Source: Apostichopus japonicus (taxonomy: Eukaryota > Echinodermata > Holothuroidea > Aspidochirotida > Stichopodidae). From it: a stretch of DNA of 64,000 bases. Within the stretch, counting starts at the first letter, position 1; each line of letters begins with the position of its first letter. Shown one piece after another: positions 49,190 through 62,560 of this stretch. Below the pieces are notes generated by a model. The model did no database searches. It was not told where the DNA came from and saw nothing but the letters and a program-made list of their open reading frames with translations. The DNA is taken from positions 16,177,876-16,241,875 of the forward strand of contig NC_092567.1 of NCBI RefSeq assembly GCF_037975245.1, in the 5' to 3' direction. The position numbers were made by a program, and so were the translations under genes.

Positions 49190-52100
49190 CCATGTTACAA
49201 TACATTCGTTCTGAACGAAAGTAAGATTAGGGCACTGCTTATTGCAGATTATCTGAAACGATTACCCCAGTGTCGATAATATTGTGATAACAAAGTTGGA
49301 AGAGTGAAAAATAACCTCATGCTGTATGAATGTATAACTAATACGGTCAACCTTAATCTGTCAGTCCTGGGAAGGATTTGTTTGCTGTCTACCGGTACAC
49401 CTCAATGCACAACAAGACAAGAATAAGTGGAGCCAGTGTAAATTTAACATAACCTTTATAATCGCAATGGATTTGAAGGGGAAAGGAAATGCTCATGCTG
49501 GAACCAATTTCGAATAAGTTCTTCTACTAAGGCTTACTCTGCCTATACTGTTAACCACAGAACATTGCAAACAAACGCATACTGCCCACAACGTTTCCAC
49601 AATTTACGATTTATAGTGTTGTTAATGGAGAACTTATTTGGATTATAAAGTTACTGTGTAAAGTGTCATTTCATTGCGAGTCAGCTTCATGCTAGGAAAA
49701 GTTCGCCAAATGCTGGACATTATGAAGTATCGGAGAATCGACTTGTCGGTGAGTATTATATTTTTGCTTTCTTTCTCCTTAGTTCATTCAGACATATTTC
49801 AAACAACATCGTTAATTAGAACTGTGAAAGTATTTCTATGTTCATGTCGATGTAACCTATCCGGTAAAAGCTGTGTGATTGTGTTTATTATAAAACTGAA
49901 CAACGTTAGCTTGTATATTATATCTTAAGTGTAAATTGATCACCACCGGACCAAAATATCCGAATATGAGATACCAATCCAACCATCAGTATTGATACAT
50001 GTGATGGAGATAACTGCCATGAACAACTTACTGAAGCAGCTGAGAGAATCTCATTCCGTTGGGGAGATACCACATACACTAATACTCCAAAACAAGCGGT
50101 TCTCTTATAATTACTATATTGTCACAAAAGAGAGATCTACACCTAGTGACGTCAAAAGATGACCTGAGAGGTGTTCAAGGTCATTTAAGTGTTACATATT
50201 ATAGGAGATATACCTATATATCAGCCAAATTTTAACAAAACGGACTCATGATGCTTTAGGTATATTTAAAAACAAATCCCATTCTTTGCAATACAATTTG
50301 GGACTTTGTTTGAGAAGGTTCAGAACATAAAAAAAATGGCGCATAAACGAAAACAAATATGTTTTCTCCTGTTGAGGTTTAAGTTATTAACGTTCAAATT
50401 TCAAGTCTGATGACAGTTTCGTCGTTTACAATATTCATCTATTTGTAAGGATTGCTGGTTTGATCAATTTTGACCTATTGTGACACTTTTCGTCAGTGTT
50501 TTGACATATCCTGTTATTTCCAGAAGTAGCCTAGTAGAGCTTCGGTTCTCTCTTAACCCATTAATAAACTACTATTTAATCAGGCTCAACTTTGCACAAG
50601 GGAACTACAATTATTTACTTTTCCACAACTATATAGCATATCATGTTTGCTTTTTGAATTATGTCTAAGAGGGCTATAAATTGAGCCTGACGTTCCACAT
50701 TACAGTACAGGCTGTAAGATACACATGTCAGATACTTGTACAAGGGGGCGTCCACCCCCGCTCAGGTTACTTGAGAGTATTTACAAAGGGTACAATTTGC
50801 ACGGTATTATATCGGTTACGGTTCAATACCCTGTACATATCATATTTGACTGTCCTACATTGATACGGAGAATTCTTTTCTGTGTTTCTGCTGTATAGCT
50901 GTAATACCGTGTTTAAATGTACAGATAGGTTATACTGTACATCCCAGACTTGGAGATAATAAGATCTCGTATCTGGTAGAACATTTTACTTCTCAAATAT
51001 TCCGTATAGATCATGAATTGGTTATTGCCAAGATATTCGTTTAGGTCATGCCAAAATTTCTCTCGGTTATCTAGCGGTAAAAGCATCGTGCCTTTTTTGT
51101 TGTTGTTGTAATTTCTAGATAACATTGCTCAAGGTCAATTAGTATTCTTACATTTATTTGTTCAAGCATGCCTTGTATGTTTGCTTAGCAATTTTACAAA
51201 ACCCTACCTAAATATAGACATGTGCTGATCTAAATAAGGAATCATTCAAGTTTTGTTTTTCCGATACTCTTCTTTTTACCTCATGAATTTAATTACCAAT
51301 AAGTAATTAACAATTCCATTAGCAACTGCAAAAAATAAGGTGCAAACAACTTTTGCTTTGGGACGTTTATTAAATACCGTGTGTAAGATTTGTTGTTTTG
51401 TAGGGATCGAACCCCTGCTATCGCACACTACTTGGAACTGAAGGCATGTAAAATTCACAAATTACCAAGTTCTAAGCATGAATACTTCGTTTTTCCCTAA
51501 TTGGATTAAAATAAATCTATGTTCACCTTCTGATTGTTCATGTATTTGGCGAATGAACGTATAAAAACTATCCACAATGTCCATGTTATTAGTATCATTA
51601 TAAGTATTGCAATAACTTCACAACCTCACACAGCATACCCATTGCAAGTACCACACAATTGCCGTGCGTGCCGATATCTTTACTACTGTATGTTTAATAA
51701 CACCTTTTAGTGCGGCTTCAATATAATTTACGCCCTTTTGGAGGAAAAAAAAATAGGTTGCTTTTGTCTTAACTAGAAGAGATTGAACCAGTCACATAAG
51801 TGTTACAAGGTAGGTATTTAAACGGTGCGTAATTAAATATGAATTATCCTGTCAAATCGATTAGTTCATAATCAATAACAACGGTTTTCCGCTTTCAAGT
51901 AAACACTTTAAATATCTATATTGCTCCCCTTTTACCTTTATTTTTATGTATACACAAATCATGAGTTTAAAAAACAAATTGGCATAAGCGGTTGCCACAG
52001 AAGCAGCCAGTTCTAACGTAAGGTAAGTTCATTCTTTCTATATCTCTGATCGAATCGCTCGTATAGAAGAAAACACATAACAAGATCCTAACATGCACCG

Positions 52101-52320
52101 ATTTCATCGTTGAAGAAACTGATTACAGACTGCATATTATTGTAATTATGACCATATCATTATTCCAGTATAAATGATGGCTCATAGGCAACGACTATTA
52201 CATGATGTACGTTTTTCTCACAACTGTCCTAACTGCCATTAATTTACAGTTTGACAGCAAAAAAAAACATGTCATTTAATATTGATTGAAGTATTAATAA
52301 ATAGTAATAAAAATCTTTGA
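49190..52320. other. No gene recognised
   Basis: AT-rich DNA with short frames only. It may hold unseen exons of the minus-strand membrane gene. Confidence 0.35.
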
Positions 52321-52342
52321 TAACTTATTTTAAGAATAGGTA

Positions 52343-52368
52343 GAAGAAGGGCAGCGAAATGCCTGCCC
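52343..52368. repeat. Hairpin
   Basis: Arms gaagggca/tgcccttc with an intervening loop containing cgaaatg. It resembles stem-loops in retroelement 3' UTRs and lies next to a GCCATC repeat. Confidence 0.4.
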
Positions 52369-52399
52369 TTCATCGCCATCGCCATCATCAATAAAACAT

Positions 52400-52726
52400 T
52401 TATGAAGCCAAAAAAAGTCTTGTCTGGTCCCTATCTTTATAGCGTGTTGCATTGCTCAATAAAATAAAAAAATAAAATCTGATCAGGCCTCTGAAGGGAA
52501 CTTCCCTATATAATTCCCAAGTACGAACTCTATTTGACCTCATACCCAGCTTATCAATATATGAAATTCCACATTGCATATATAATCTCTGTTTCCTAGC
52601 CAACGTCAGAAGTTTTATATATTTTTTATTTATCCTGAATTTCCAGTTTGACTCTACAATAAAACAGTTGCACACAAAACAGTTCACCCTCTTCAGGTTA
52701 CATGTTGCACAAAATAAACTTTGCAC
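52400..52726 (-). pseudogene. Unrecognised ORF, possible element remnant
   Basis: 108 codons. The first half has a Cys cluster (CATCNLKRVNCFVCNC) and a basic segment (KLLTLARKQRLY). I do not recognise the family. Nearby repeats make a retroelement remnant likely. Confidence 0.2.
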
Positions 52727-52784
52727 ATTGAAGCTCAGAGTATGCTAATGTTGAGATACTTGTCCATATTAAATTATTGCAAAG

Positions 52785-52935
52785 TTATCGCCACCGCCAT
52801 CGTCACCGCCATCGCATTTGTCGTTTTCGCTGCCGCTGCCGCCGTCGACGCCGCCGCCCTCGCCATCGCCATCGCCATCGCCATCGCCATCGCCATCGCC
52901 ATCACCAACGCCATCGCCATGGTCATTGTCATCGT
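52785..52935. repeat. (GCCATC)n hexanucleotide repeat
   Basis: Imperfect, then near-perfect GCCATC units, with purer copies at 52858-52920. All frames across it are open on both strands for this reason alone. Confidence 0.9.
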
Positions 52936-54458
52936 CATCATTCAAATTTAACATATAAGATAGACCTATGATTACCTAAACGATGTAACCTAAAAGACCT
53001 CATTTGCACTGTCATCTTTAGACTACTTCACACATATTTCTATACGCTAGGCCATTCATGTTCTTTTAGTCATGAGTTTTCAGGAAAACCATCAGCTAAA
53101 CTATAATTAATTATTTCTATACATTTTACGCTTTCGTCGAGTTTTCATTCCTTCCAAATTCTCTTGTGTGAGGAAATGCATATACGTATTGTGTGTACAT
53201 TTTCTTGTACTTCTTCGTCCGTACACTGTAAACATTAGTTAGTCACGAATGGCAAAAGTCTAGTCACATTTCGACTAACATTAATTAGTCACATAAATTT
53301 GTAAGAACTTTTTTGACACTCAGTATGCATGTCATGTATGTAAGCGTGACGAGAATGTTCTAGTCTTCTGTTTGTTTACTTTCTATAGCCTTCAGCTTTG
53401 ACAAATTACGTCATTATTTTTACCCAATCATCGTACCGTAGAATACCGTGTGCTCAGCTGATCAGAGATAAAAAATTCAGACGACGTCCGGCGATTACAT
53501 GTATATTGTATGCACGTACGTGGTACATTGCCTAACTGCAGATAGAACAAGGCTATCAACAAAATAAGAAGATTCTTAATCATTTAACAATCGTCAGAAG
53601 CAGTTTCAAAATTTCGTCAGTTGGGTAAGTTCAATCACAACTGAAATTCTAATAAATAATAATCGACACAATTGACATAATGTTCAAGGAAGGTTTGAAT
53701 ATCCGCGATATGTTTGGCTGAAAAGTATGGGTAAAATTATAACGTTAGGCCTTAGTAAGCAAAACTGTTGCTAACGCTAGGGCGTAGCGAGGCTAGGAGT
53801 TTAGTCTACCTACTGTAGCCCACATGCGCTCGTAGAGGTATAGTACTAGCAGTAATACACACTTATATGACATATTTTATATAAATGTGTTTTTTAGCTA
53901 GTAAACTATATTCTATGTTGTTACGAGCGCGTGTGGTGTAGGCTAGCCTACGTCAAGTTTCTAGACACTTCGACGACCACCAACCCAGTCTGCATTTCGT
54001 GCACTTTGAACTGAAGATCTTCGGCGTGGAACTTACCTTATGTTCTTGTTGGCTAAAGTACATGGTAATCGTATTTTAGGTTATTTATTTTTGCTAAAGT
54101 TGGAAGAACGTGGTGTTTAACTAAGGACAAAAACTCAGTTTCAATGCAGGAAATACCCATAAAGTTGTTAGCTTAGGCCTCATGTTCATAGTGGCGTTAT
54201 GTTAGTATCCTAGACCAAGTCTACACCGGCTGTAGCACAATTTTGTAGGGTTCTGTATGCTCAGTGAAGTGGCTGCTGAGTGCTAATACCTTGGACAGAG
54301 AATGTCTCTTGGACAGAGAGTCTTATTTAGCAAATAATCCACAAAGGTATGCATTTTCTGCACCTGCATATGTGCATCAAGGAGTTTTGAGCCTACTCAG
54401 CCTATCATTAATTTTCTGTTGTTTGTCAATTTTCAGAGAAAGTTGATGTGCTAAGTCC

Positions 54459-54803
54459 TCAGCATTCACAACTATATACTTTGAACGGTTGTGGTATCAA
54501 TGGACTCAACTGGTTAGATGAGGTAACAATAAATTCCAAACAACTCTGACAGCAAAAAGAGATATCCTGATACTTCCATGGGAGATCTACTGTAGTAACT
54601 ATAGGAACCAGTGCTTGCCACCAATAGCGAATAAGGTAATTTGACGTTGGTGTTCTTTGACGAGCATCAAATTTGAATGTTTTATCACGAAATATGCCCC
54701 CTATCCACCTCTTGTCCCTCATACCTGTCTGTAATACATTGTAACAACCTATGCATAAACCTTTAAATTGACTGGATATGCTTTCCTTTAGACTACTGTA
54801 CAT
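54459..54803 (-). CDS. Unrecognised exon-like ORF inside the TIR element
   Basis: 114 codons, preceded by a possible acceptor (taactgtaacag). The composition looks protein-like: a CIGC pair, KRWIGGIFRDKTFKFDARQR and WWQALVPIV. I do not recognise a transposase or host family. It may be part of an element-encoded protein. Confidence 0.25.
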   Translation of the reverse strand: MYSSLKESISSQFKGLCIGCYNVLQTGMRDKRWIGGIFRDKTFKFDARQRTPTSNYLIRYWWQALVPIVTTVDLPWKYQDISFCCQSCLEFIVTSSNQLSPLIPQPFKVYSCEC

Positions 54804-55035
54804 ACTGTTACAGTTAGGCTGTGGTTTACAAATCCCGATGATCCAGTTTTGGCAAAGAACACCGTCAATTCTCTTCTCTTATTCTTATAAAGTAACTTAA
54901 CAGTTGCACTGGAGTGACAAGCAATATCAGTTTAACATGTTCCAAACAGTTGAGGAATACATTGGGTTATGTCCTGTAGGTCAGTTTGGGAGGAATCAGC
55001 TGAGCTAAACAAAAGTAGTTTTCATCAAATTTCAG

Positions 55036-55294
55036 AGCCAGAGACGAAAAAGCCCTCCCCGCTGACCCTTCTCTGGATGATGTTTCTGCAGGTATGGCAA
55101 GCCAGACCAAGTGGACTGTGATCAGGGATACCAATAAAACCTGCAAGAATCATAAATGCACCCAACTTGTTCAAGCTTATCAAATCCTGGTTACTGCTTA
55201 CACAGTATTGCTCATATGTGTATTTACACACTGCACAGTGCATACTGAAATCTCTGAAAGACATCTTTATGGACCAAAAATGATAATTGCATAG
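55036..55294 (+). CDS. Unrecognised exon-like ORF inside the TIR element
   Basis: The acceptor tcatcaaatttcag opens a frame through ARDEKALPADPSLDD and MASQTKWTVIRD to a stop at 55294. The opposite strand is also open here (55025-55264, with paired cysteines), so the coding strand is undecided. Confidence 0.22.
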
Positions 55295-55372
55295 AATTCT
55301 ATTGTGGTTTATATTGTGACGACTATAAAAAGTATCATTTTGGTATTAACAAAAAATTCATCTCTCACTTAA

Positions 55373-55823
55373 GGTGGCATACTCCTATTAGAGTCTATAT
55401 CCATCCGCTCGATTGTTCCCCCCTGAGGAAAAGTGCACATCTTTTTTGACCTGTTATCAATCATGATCTAGTTTTTTTGTGGCTTGCATGTTGAAGAGCA
55501 TGAATGGAAGTACATGTGGTGAGAAAATTGGGTCAATTGAGGCAATTTTAGACCCCTTTAGGCCTCCCAGGAGCAGCGTAGGAAAATTGTTTACCACTGA
55601 GTGAAGAGGTTTGTTCACAAGTGACGAAAATTTCCGGCTCCGATAGCAAAAAAACTACATGGTTATGATACAAAAATTGATAGTGCTATGAAAGGCCAAC
55701 TTGTCAGCTATCCGGTGATGGGTAGCGTTTAGCTAGTGAAAACTTCTATCTAGACTTAGAGACCACATTAATTTAGTGATTTAGTGTGTAAGTCAATGGG
55801 GCTTTTAATGGACGTATGCTACC
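55373..55823. mobile_element. TTAA-flanked MITE
   Basis: Terminal repeats GGTGGCATACTCC and, reversed, GGTAGCATACGTCC bound 451 bp. TTAA lies immediately outside both ends (55369-55372 and 55824-55827). TTAA target duplication is typical of piggyBac and Kolobok superfamilies. There is no coding capacity. Confidence 0.8.
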
Positions 55824-55906
55824 TTAAATATAACGAACAATCTGTGATATACAGTGCTTATTATGCAATCAGTGAAATTACCACAGTACGTCAAGACATA
55901 CAGAAG

Positions 55907-56235
55907 TTGTGGCGGAATGGTTAGGGCACTGAACACATGATTCCATTATCGTGGGTTCATGTACCAACCTGGTCGATACGTATGTATCTTTAATGGAGCC
56001 ATTTAATCTCAATTGCCCCTCTTTACTCAGGTGTATAGTGTACCCTGTGAGGTAATTAAAAAATATAGCATTTGCACTGCTTTATGGCTGCAATGATATG
56101 GGATGTCCCCTGGGGAACATGTAGATGTAGCTCAGCATAGTGAGCATAATGTCTGATATGTGTTACCATGGACCATAGAAAGTGTTCCGTAAATACTGTG
56201 CAATATAAATGGTTAATTTACATTACATTTACAGA
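55907..56235 (+). mobile_element. tRNA-derived SINE
   Basis: The head has an A-box-like tggcggaatggttagggc and a B-box-like ggttcatgtacc 34 bp later, matching a tRNA gene's promoter. The body has acctgtgaggtaatt-like sequence and ends near aatataaatggttaatttac. The anticodon arm is not sound, so it is not a working tRNA. Confidence 0.6.
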
Positions 56236-56239
56236 GTGT

Positions 56240-57700
56240 GGCTAGCACAAATGTTACATACTTAACCAAATGTCTTTAGGCCTTTGTTACTTTACAACAA
56301 CTCTTTGTTAAAAGTGAAAAAGAAAGGATATTTGTTTGTGTAAGAGCTGCAAAGAGATAGTTCACTTGAGTATTCATCATTGACTTATAGAAAAACTGTG
56401 GTGAGTCATAAACAAATAATTTCACAGCAGAAATTGTAGCATATACGTACACATAATACTGCACACCGGTTATATTCTATAATGCACACCGGTCATACTA
56501 CTAGTATGCTATAGTGCATGCCTAAGCCCCACATGTGTAGTGTATAATATCATTGTTTGTGTACTTGCGCACCTCTTTGGGATCAAGCAAAGATCAAATT
56601 ATCAGCAATGATGTTCGATATATCGGGCTAGTCTTTAACATGGACTTAAGTGTACTTAGAAAAAATTACAATCATTATATGAGGTTAGTGTGATTGAATG
56701 TGGGAACCTCATTTAAAATGTACCTCAAAAATTGATCTAAAAGGTAATTTTCTACCATTCAAGACATAGCTTATGGTTTGTGATAAAGTACTTCTATATA
56801 GAAATGTTTTAACTACTTTGTTTTCTGTCCCACCCTAATGTTGCTTCAAAGATAATAACATATTCAACTTACATGTTCTGCATTAATATTGTACCATCAC
56901 ATCCATGGTCAGAAACTCAGAATAATATCACTTCAAAGTTCATAAAATGACTTATATTATTCTTTTGTTTTAAATGTAGTAGTCAGATATTGTAAGACAT
57001 AGATATTTGTTTTCTGGTCAATGGTTCACTTTTAATCTCACTTTTTTGTTTAGCTTGTCATGGTTATATTTGTATTCATCCCAATTCGAGATGATGATTA
57101 TAAGGATATTTTCTGGCCCTTTAAACAGCTAAGGTCATATAGAGCTACTCAAGGCATTTTTATGCCATTTGATTTGACATGGGGTATTATTTTTATAAAT
57201 AAATTTATAAATATGATATATTATTTTGTGTATATTAAATATATGTTATGTATATTTATATTTAAAATCTTAATTAAGATAATTGTGTACTCGCAATTTT
57301 TCCCTTTTTCTGTCTGTCCACATCTCTTCCATGCTGCTAATTTGATGAAACTGATGGAGCCCATAATGATGCATGGTCAGTGGACAATGAGGGTCTTTAA
57401 GAAATTGTAGGTAAAGGTCATCAGGGGATCTAATTGTTTCCAAACTGTTGAACACTGCCAACTTAATGGCTTAGGAGCATTTCAAAGTAATCCCATAAGT
57501 ATTCTCAAAATGTTTTATCGGAAAAGATTTTGACAATTTTGTAAAAATAAGTTTTCCCAATGGTCCCATAAATATATATTTTAGTTTTAAATGTTCTTAA
57601 ACCTTTAGTGTTTGTTACTGTTCTTTATGAGATGACTTTTAAATGGGATGCTTATTTGTCACATTTTGCATTAATACTGGATGTTAATAAAAATTATCAT
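56240..57700. other. Element interior, no gene recognised
   Basis: AT-rich inner part of the TIR element, with a 116-codon hydrophobic frame at 57060-57410 that I cannot place. Confidence 0.35.
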
Positions 57701-58111
57701 GAAACTTACAATGTGTGTCACTATCTCATTTCTTAACTAATTAGTACTTAATCAGTATCTTAAACTAGTCTTGTGACCTAAATAAGTAGTCACAGTTGCA
57801 ATGACATATATTTCTGGTCACTTGACTAAGCTTTGGTCGATAGAGGCATCGTAGTATGACTAATTTTAATTAGTCCGAAAACTTGATTTAATTAGTCACA
57901 AAACTAATGTTATATTGTCAAATGACTAGAAGAAACTGGTCGATAGAGACATCGTTGTGACTAATTTTTTTTAGTCATATTGACCAACTATTGTTAACAG
58001 TGTATGTATATCTATGTAGCACTTACAGAATAGTGTTTTGCTTTCTATATTGTGATATTAACGAGTATGGGAAGAAATAAATATTATGGTACGAACGTCC
58101 TAGCGGTTCAA

Positions 58112-58205
58112 ATTTCATTTCACTGCTATGGTCGAGTGCATAAAGGCATTATAACCAATAAAATATAGCATCAGGGAGATCAAAGGTTCAATTCCTGTCT
58201 AGGCA
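58112..58205 (+). mobile_element. tRNA-like SINE head
   Basis: The A box tggtcgagtgcataaaggc and B box ggttcaattcc resemble a Leu/Ser tRNA with a long variable arm. The stems do not pair well, so this is a SINE head or tRNA pseudogene. Confidence 0.45.
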
Positions 58206-58795
58206 AAGTAAGGTAGATTTTTGGCAACTAGGAGAAATCCAGGTTTTTCATGATCTGAAATGTTTTTTTAATAATGAAAAATCTCCTAAATAAGTTTAAG
58301 CTGTATAAACTGGATAACCACCCTCCGTAATGTGTAAATTACAAGCCATTCGGCTCCTCTCGTTCTTCATGTGGCCTGCTAACTGTCTTAAAATAGCAGC
58401 CATTTAGGCCGTCAGAAGAGATTCAAGGTAGTAAGGCTAAGAAATGATTTTCAAACTTGAACTACGAACTTTCAGTAATGGTGCAGATTTTAAACTGTGC
58501 ACAAATTTAGAACCGTTACTTTGTACCAATGAGCGTTTCGCTCACACACAATAACTTGTTTTACAATAACACCATAACATCTTCTGAGGCTTTCCGTTCT
58601 TTTGTATATGGTAATATATTTTAAACTAAGAAAAGTCAGTATCGTGGTGGATAAAGATTGTTTGCCTTGTAAAATATTTGAGTTATCCAGCCCTTATAGG
58701 AAATGATTGCAAATACATATAACGTGTATTCGATGAGCCCTACGGTACCAGAGTTTTTTTGGGAGTTGAATGAATTACATTTTGCAAAAGAAGCA

Positions 58796-58841
<46 letters not shown>
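58796..58841. repeat. (TA)n microsatellite
   Basis: Pure TA tract. Confidence 0.9.
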
Positions 58842-58845
<4 letters not shown>

Positions 58846-58849
58846 CAAA

Positions 58850-61200
58850 TTGGTATGAATATGCACTCCATTATGCTGATAAGAGAAACCGACGTTTTTC
58901 CGAGTTAAGATGTTAAATTTTCCAAAAAAAAAAAAAATGCCCCGTAACTGATATTGATTTCTTGGTATCTACAAATGTAACATAGATATCTTTTAAAGAA
59001 AGCGACTCTAAAACCGCCAACGCCTCCATATCACTTTTTGAACGTTTTTTTCTTCTCGCCAATGAAGTTCATAACAATTACACACTACGACACAAACATA
59101 TACTCATATATTGACATTTCAATAACTGTGTCCATTCCACACCTTCAATTTTTATTGTCCGTTATCCATGATCTTACTACTTCCCGTTACTTAAGAATTT
59201 CGCTCAGTTGTCGTTTCTTGTATTGTAATTATTTTGATATTGATAAATAGAAACAAACCTGTTGGCATCTTGAAGAATCACGTCAAAAAAGGCAGCCTGC
59301 TTCAAATTCATGCATACATGCATCTGTTCGTGTTAAGCTCTGTACCTCCCGTTTTGTGTAACCGACTTGAAATGTTTGGCATTTGACTGTGAGCATGCGC
59401 ATGTTTTAAGGGTACCTCTTCATAAAACGAAACTGATTTTTACCAAACGATGGGATTTTCCAAGTCCCAAATTACACAATCGGTATATTTCCGTATTTGA
59501 TAGCGGTGTTGCTAAATTTGGGATTACCCTCCACTGTAAGAAAGTTTGTGAAACGGAAGGTGCTTTGTGCAAAATCGTGCTATATTTTTTTTCCCTATTG
59601 AAACAATGTTGAAGAGGCTTCGATTGTATATGTTGTATCTCTAAAACATGTTAAATGCTTATAAACTGTATTTCATGATTTTTTGAAATAGTCTCTCTAT
59701 CAGTGTGGGTGGGGTAGATGGGTGGTGAAGGGAGAAGACGATCCTCCCAATTTTTCCGGGGGTTTCATTCCCCAAAAAGTATACGTGGTTGCTCCCCTGC
59801 TTCATTGTCTGTCTCGATTTGGAGAAAGTTTTGAAGGGGACACGAAATTTGGATCACATCAGTTCTCAGAAATAGTCTGAGTGGTGTTATGTTTGTTATG
59901 ATTGGGTAATATGCCCTCAATGACAGTTATTCAAAGCCAATTTATTCGCTCTAACACACCAATAACATCACTGTGGTCGAGTTGTACCGACTTCGGTTCC
60001 TCTGTGAGTCAAATGCAGAAAAGGTCATCAAGGCCTTTGCAGTCAAGATCACATGCACGGCTGAGCACACGAAATAGATATGAAACCAGACACGCAATTG
60101 TTAACTGACGCTGTAAATATTTCTCTTCAATCATCATTGTTCTCTTCTCGATATATTCTATTGTTTGTTATTGCCCAGCAGTAAACCAAGTGACTTCCCA
60201 TTGCATTTATACATATATAGAAGTAAACTATAGTACTGGAAAGTCCCGAGAAAATATCAGCTTATATAATTATACAATTCCAAAATGGCAATTGTTCACA
60301 GTGTTAATGTTATTTATTGGCTGAGTAATACTTAAATTATGACTGCATGCCACGAAACCTGTCACACATTTACTCTTAAAATATCCATTTTTTTCTTTTA
60401 AATATATGTTGTTTCCCTTCATCTCTGATCTTAGCATTTCTGTAAAGGCTCTGCTGTTACGTGTATTCAAACTTCAACTCTATTCCTGTCATGATTTCAA
60501 ATAAGGAGCAGCATAGAAACAAGAGGGGTAATACACGGAGTTCCATATCTCGTTGCAAAATCCTCTTTACGAACTATTAAGTGTGGGCTTCACGACAATC
60601 TTAAAATCTTAAATCTTAAAAACCACATCACGTTTGACCTCAGTCATCACGGAACTTTAAGTATACCTAATTTAGTAAGGTTGCAAGTCTATATTCGACA
60701 GTGTCATTGCACTCATAGCCAAAGTAAAATAATGTTAAATTTTCGTTCAATTGACCTTTGACGTCTGACCTTTCATTTCAAACGTCTTCAAGGCATAAGT
60801 CCCTAGCTCGGGGCACTTTCATACGAGAATTGAAAGAACTATCATCTTACAAATACGGACAAGCGACGATCAGCCAAATCAAATTAATTTGCTTCATCAT
60901 TTACCTAGATCATCATAGTTATCAAATAAGAGGACCTCAATTGACATACTCATTAATTCTAATAAGGAGTCTTTTCGATACTTTCTGTGGGAATTATAGC
61001 ATAGATTCCGATTCACTTAAACTGAACTTTTGAAATCTGACCGCTGTGTTGTAACCATAGCAATTATATGTTTTGAAATATCTTGACACACCTATTATAA
61101 ATGTGCGTGCATGAAGTCAAACACTTTTCCTTTATCTTTTCCTTCCTTTTGACTAATTCTACCTTTAATCTCTGATATCTGACTTTTGATATCATTTAAA
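58850..61200. other. No gene recognised
   Basis: Short frames only. A Ser/Arg-rich frame (59902-60108) has no supporting splice site or motif. Confidence 0.35.
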
Positions 61201-61204
61201 AGTA

Positions 61205-61330
61205 GTGTTGCGCCGATAATCGTTTTCAATATCGGTATCGGCCGATATTTGCAATATCGGCAGCATATCGGTATCGGTAAAATTTTGCCTAATTGCCGAT
61301 AACAGCAAGCCGATATTGAACTTTTTTTTT
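61205..61330. mobile_element. hAT-like MITE end
   Basis: gtgttgcgccgataatcg is followed by repeated forward and reverse atcggtatcggccgatat. This matches the look of hAT-type element termini. The other end and target duplication were not found. Confidence 0.4.
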
Positions 61331-61469
61331 CACAGCAGAGCTACTTATTTATACTTGCAATGATTTGTTAATCTGCCCAAGACGATCCATTTCTTTAGCG
61401 TCAGTTAAACTCTTATTCATTTTCGATTAATATCCATGGAAACCTGACCCTCCGTAACCTCTAAAACAC

Positions 61470-62560
61470 GTCTACGGCCATAGGCGTACGGGACCATTTC
61501 AGTTTGGGGGGGCAGAAAATTTTTGGCAAACAATGCCTCTCAGATTGCCGGAAACGGCACTTCTGAGGCCTTGCAAGTTGCATCTAAACATTCTTTATTT
61601 TATAATCTCACGTTTTAGAAATTTACACTTCCCCAAAAATTTGGTAAATTAGAAGAAGAAAAACAGGTAACATCACTTTGAAGGGAAAAATGGGACAGTA
61701 TATTTTTTAAGCTCCTATTTAGTTACCTTATTTATTATTTTAACATAGTACTCAGCTACCTCCAGAAAAACATACATTGTTCAACGACACGTAGGCGGGA
61801 TAATGTCGCTGTGTCGGGTGAGACTGCAATTTGTCTCAGAAAAAAAGTATAAAATATAACAAAGAATATGATAAACCTGCACCCCCCCCCATCCATGAAA
61901 AAAAATGTTTCTTATTAACACTCATGTTGGGGATGTCCAGGTCAAGGGCGGCGGAAGCACTTTTAATCTGGGGGGGGGGGGCACCGACATCAATTCAAAG
62001 GGCACTTTGCAGAAATTCGATTGGACTGATGCAGCCTTATATTTAGTACCCTTTATAACTCTTATTGCATTATCATATTTGTGTATAAACATCACTCCAT
62101 CAACGCCCCCCCCCCCCAAGGAAAATATGCATACTAGCACCGCAATATCCAATTCGCAAATTGGGAAACCAAGAACAATTTTTCTTTTGAGACAAAATGA
62201 GGTGAAATCATGCTAGTTGCTAATGTAGGAATCTTCCGAATTAAAGTTTTTTTTCTTGTTAATATCTTAACAAATTTTTTCCATTCAAAATAGCTTTGAG
62301 TTTGCCCCACAGAAATTCATTAAAAGTCACGGGCTTAGCCAGGATTTGCAACGTTGTATGCACGACTATCTGAGCGGAGTGCCACCATCGGTTGGCGCGG
62401 AGCGTACTAGAAAATTTTTGGTTTAACAAACCCCTCAGATGGCCGGAAACGGCCCTTCCCGAGTGTTCATTCTGGTTCCCTGGCCTCTTGCTAACTTGAG
62501 GCACCTCAGGCACGTGCCCCCTGTGCCCCCCCGGTTCCGCCACCCTTTGTCCAGGTAAAC
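61470..62560. repeat. Cluster of ggcgtacg / ccggaaacggc repeats
   Basis: Two copies of agaaaatttttgg ... ctcagat-gccggaaacggc lie at 61515-61570 and 62408-62455. They are accompanied by G- and C-runs and related pieces at 61925-62130. The 63915-64000 segment (aggcgtacgaggcgggggg) belongs to the same family. No intact frame. Confidence 0.6.

Larger units (their letters stand above)
53224..58002. mobile_element. TA-flanked terminal-inverted-repeat element
   Basis: The left end CACTGTAAACATTAGTTAGTCA and the reverse complement of the right end CACTGTTAACAATAGTTGGTCA match at 18 of 22 bases. TA lies on each side (53222-53223 and 58003-58004). Subterminal regions are packed with TTAGTCAC/GTGACTAA, and a ~120-bp block (ggtcgatagag.catcg) is repeated at the right end. 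I see no clear transposase in the 4,779 bp. The element contains a MITE, a SINE and a few exon-like frames. A single recent transposition or two nested related elements both remain possible. Confidence 0.6.

Noticed and set aside
52721-52971. Frames on both strands rich in Ala/Ile, Asp/Gly or Arg/His
   Set aside because: Products of the GCCATC repeat.
58112-58205. Functional Leu/Ser tRNA gene
   Set aside because: Promoter boxes are visible but the stems do not pair and the anticodon arm is not formed.
59902-60108. Ser/Arg-rich frame
   Set aside because: Low-complexity composition with no splice sites or motif to support it.
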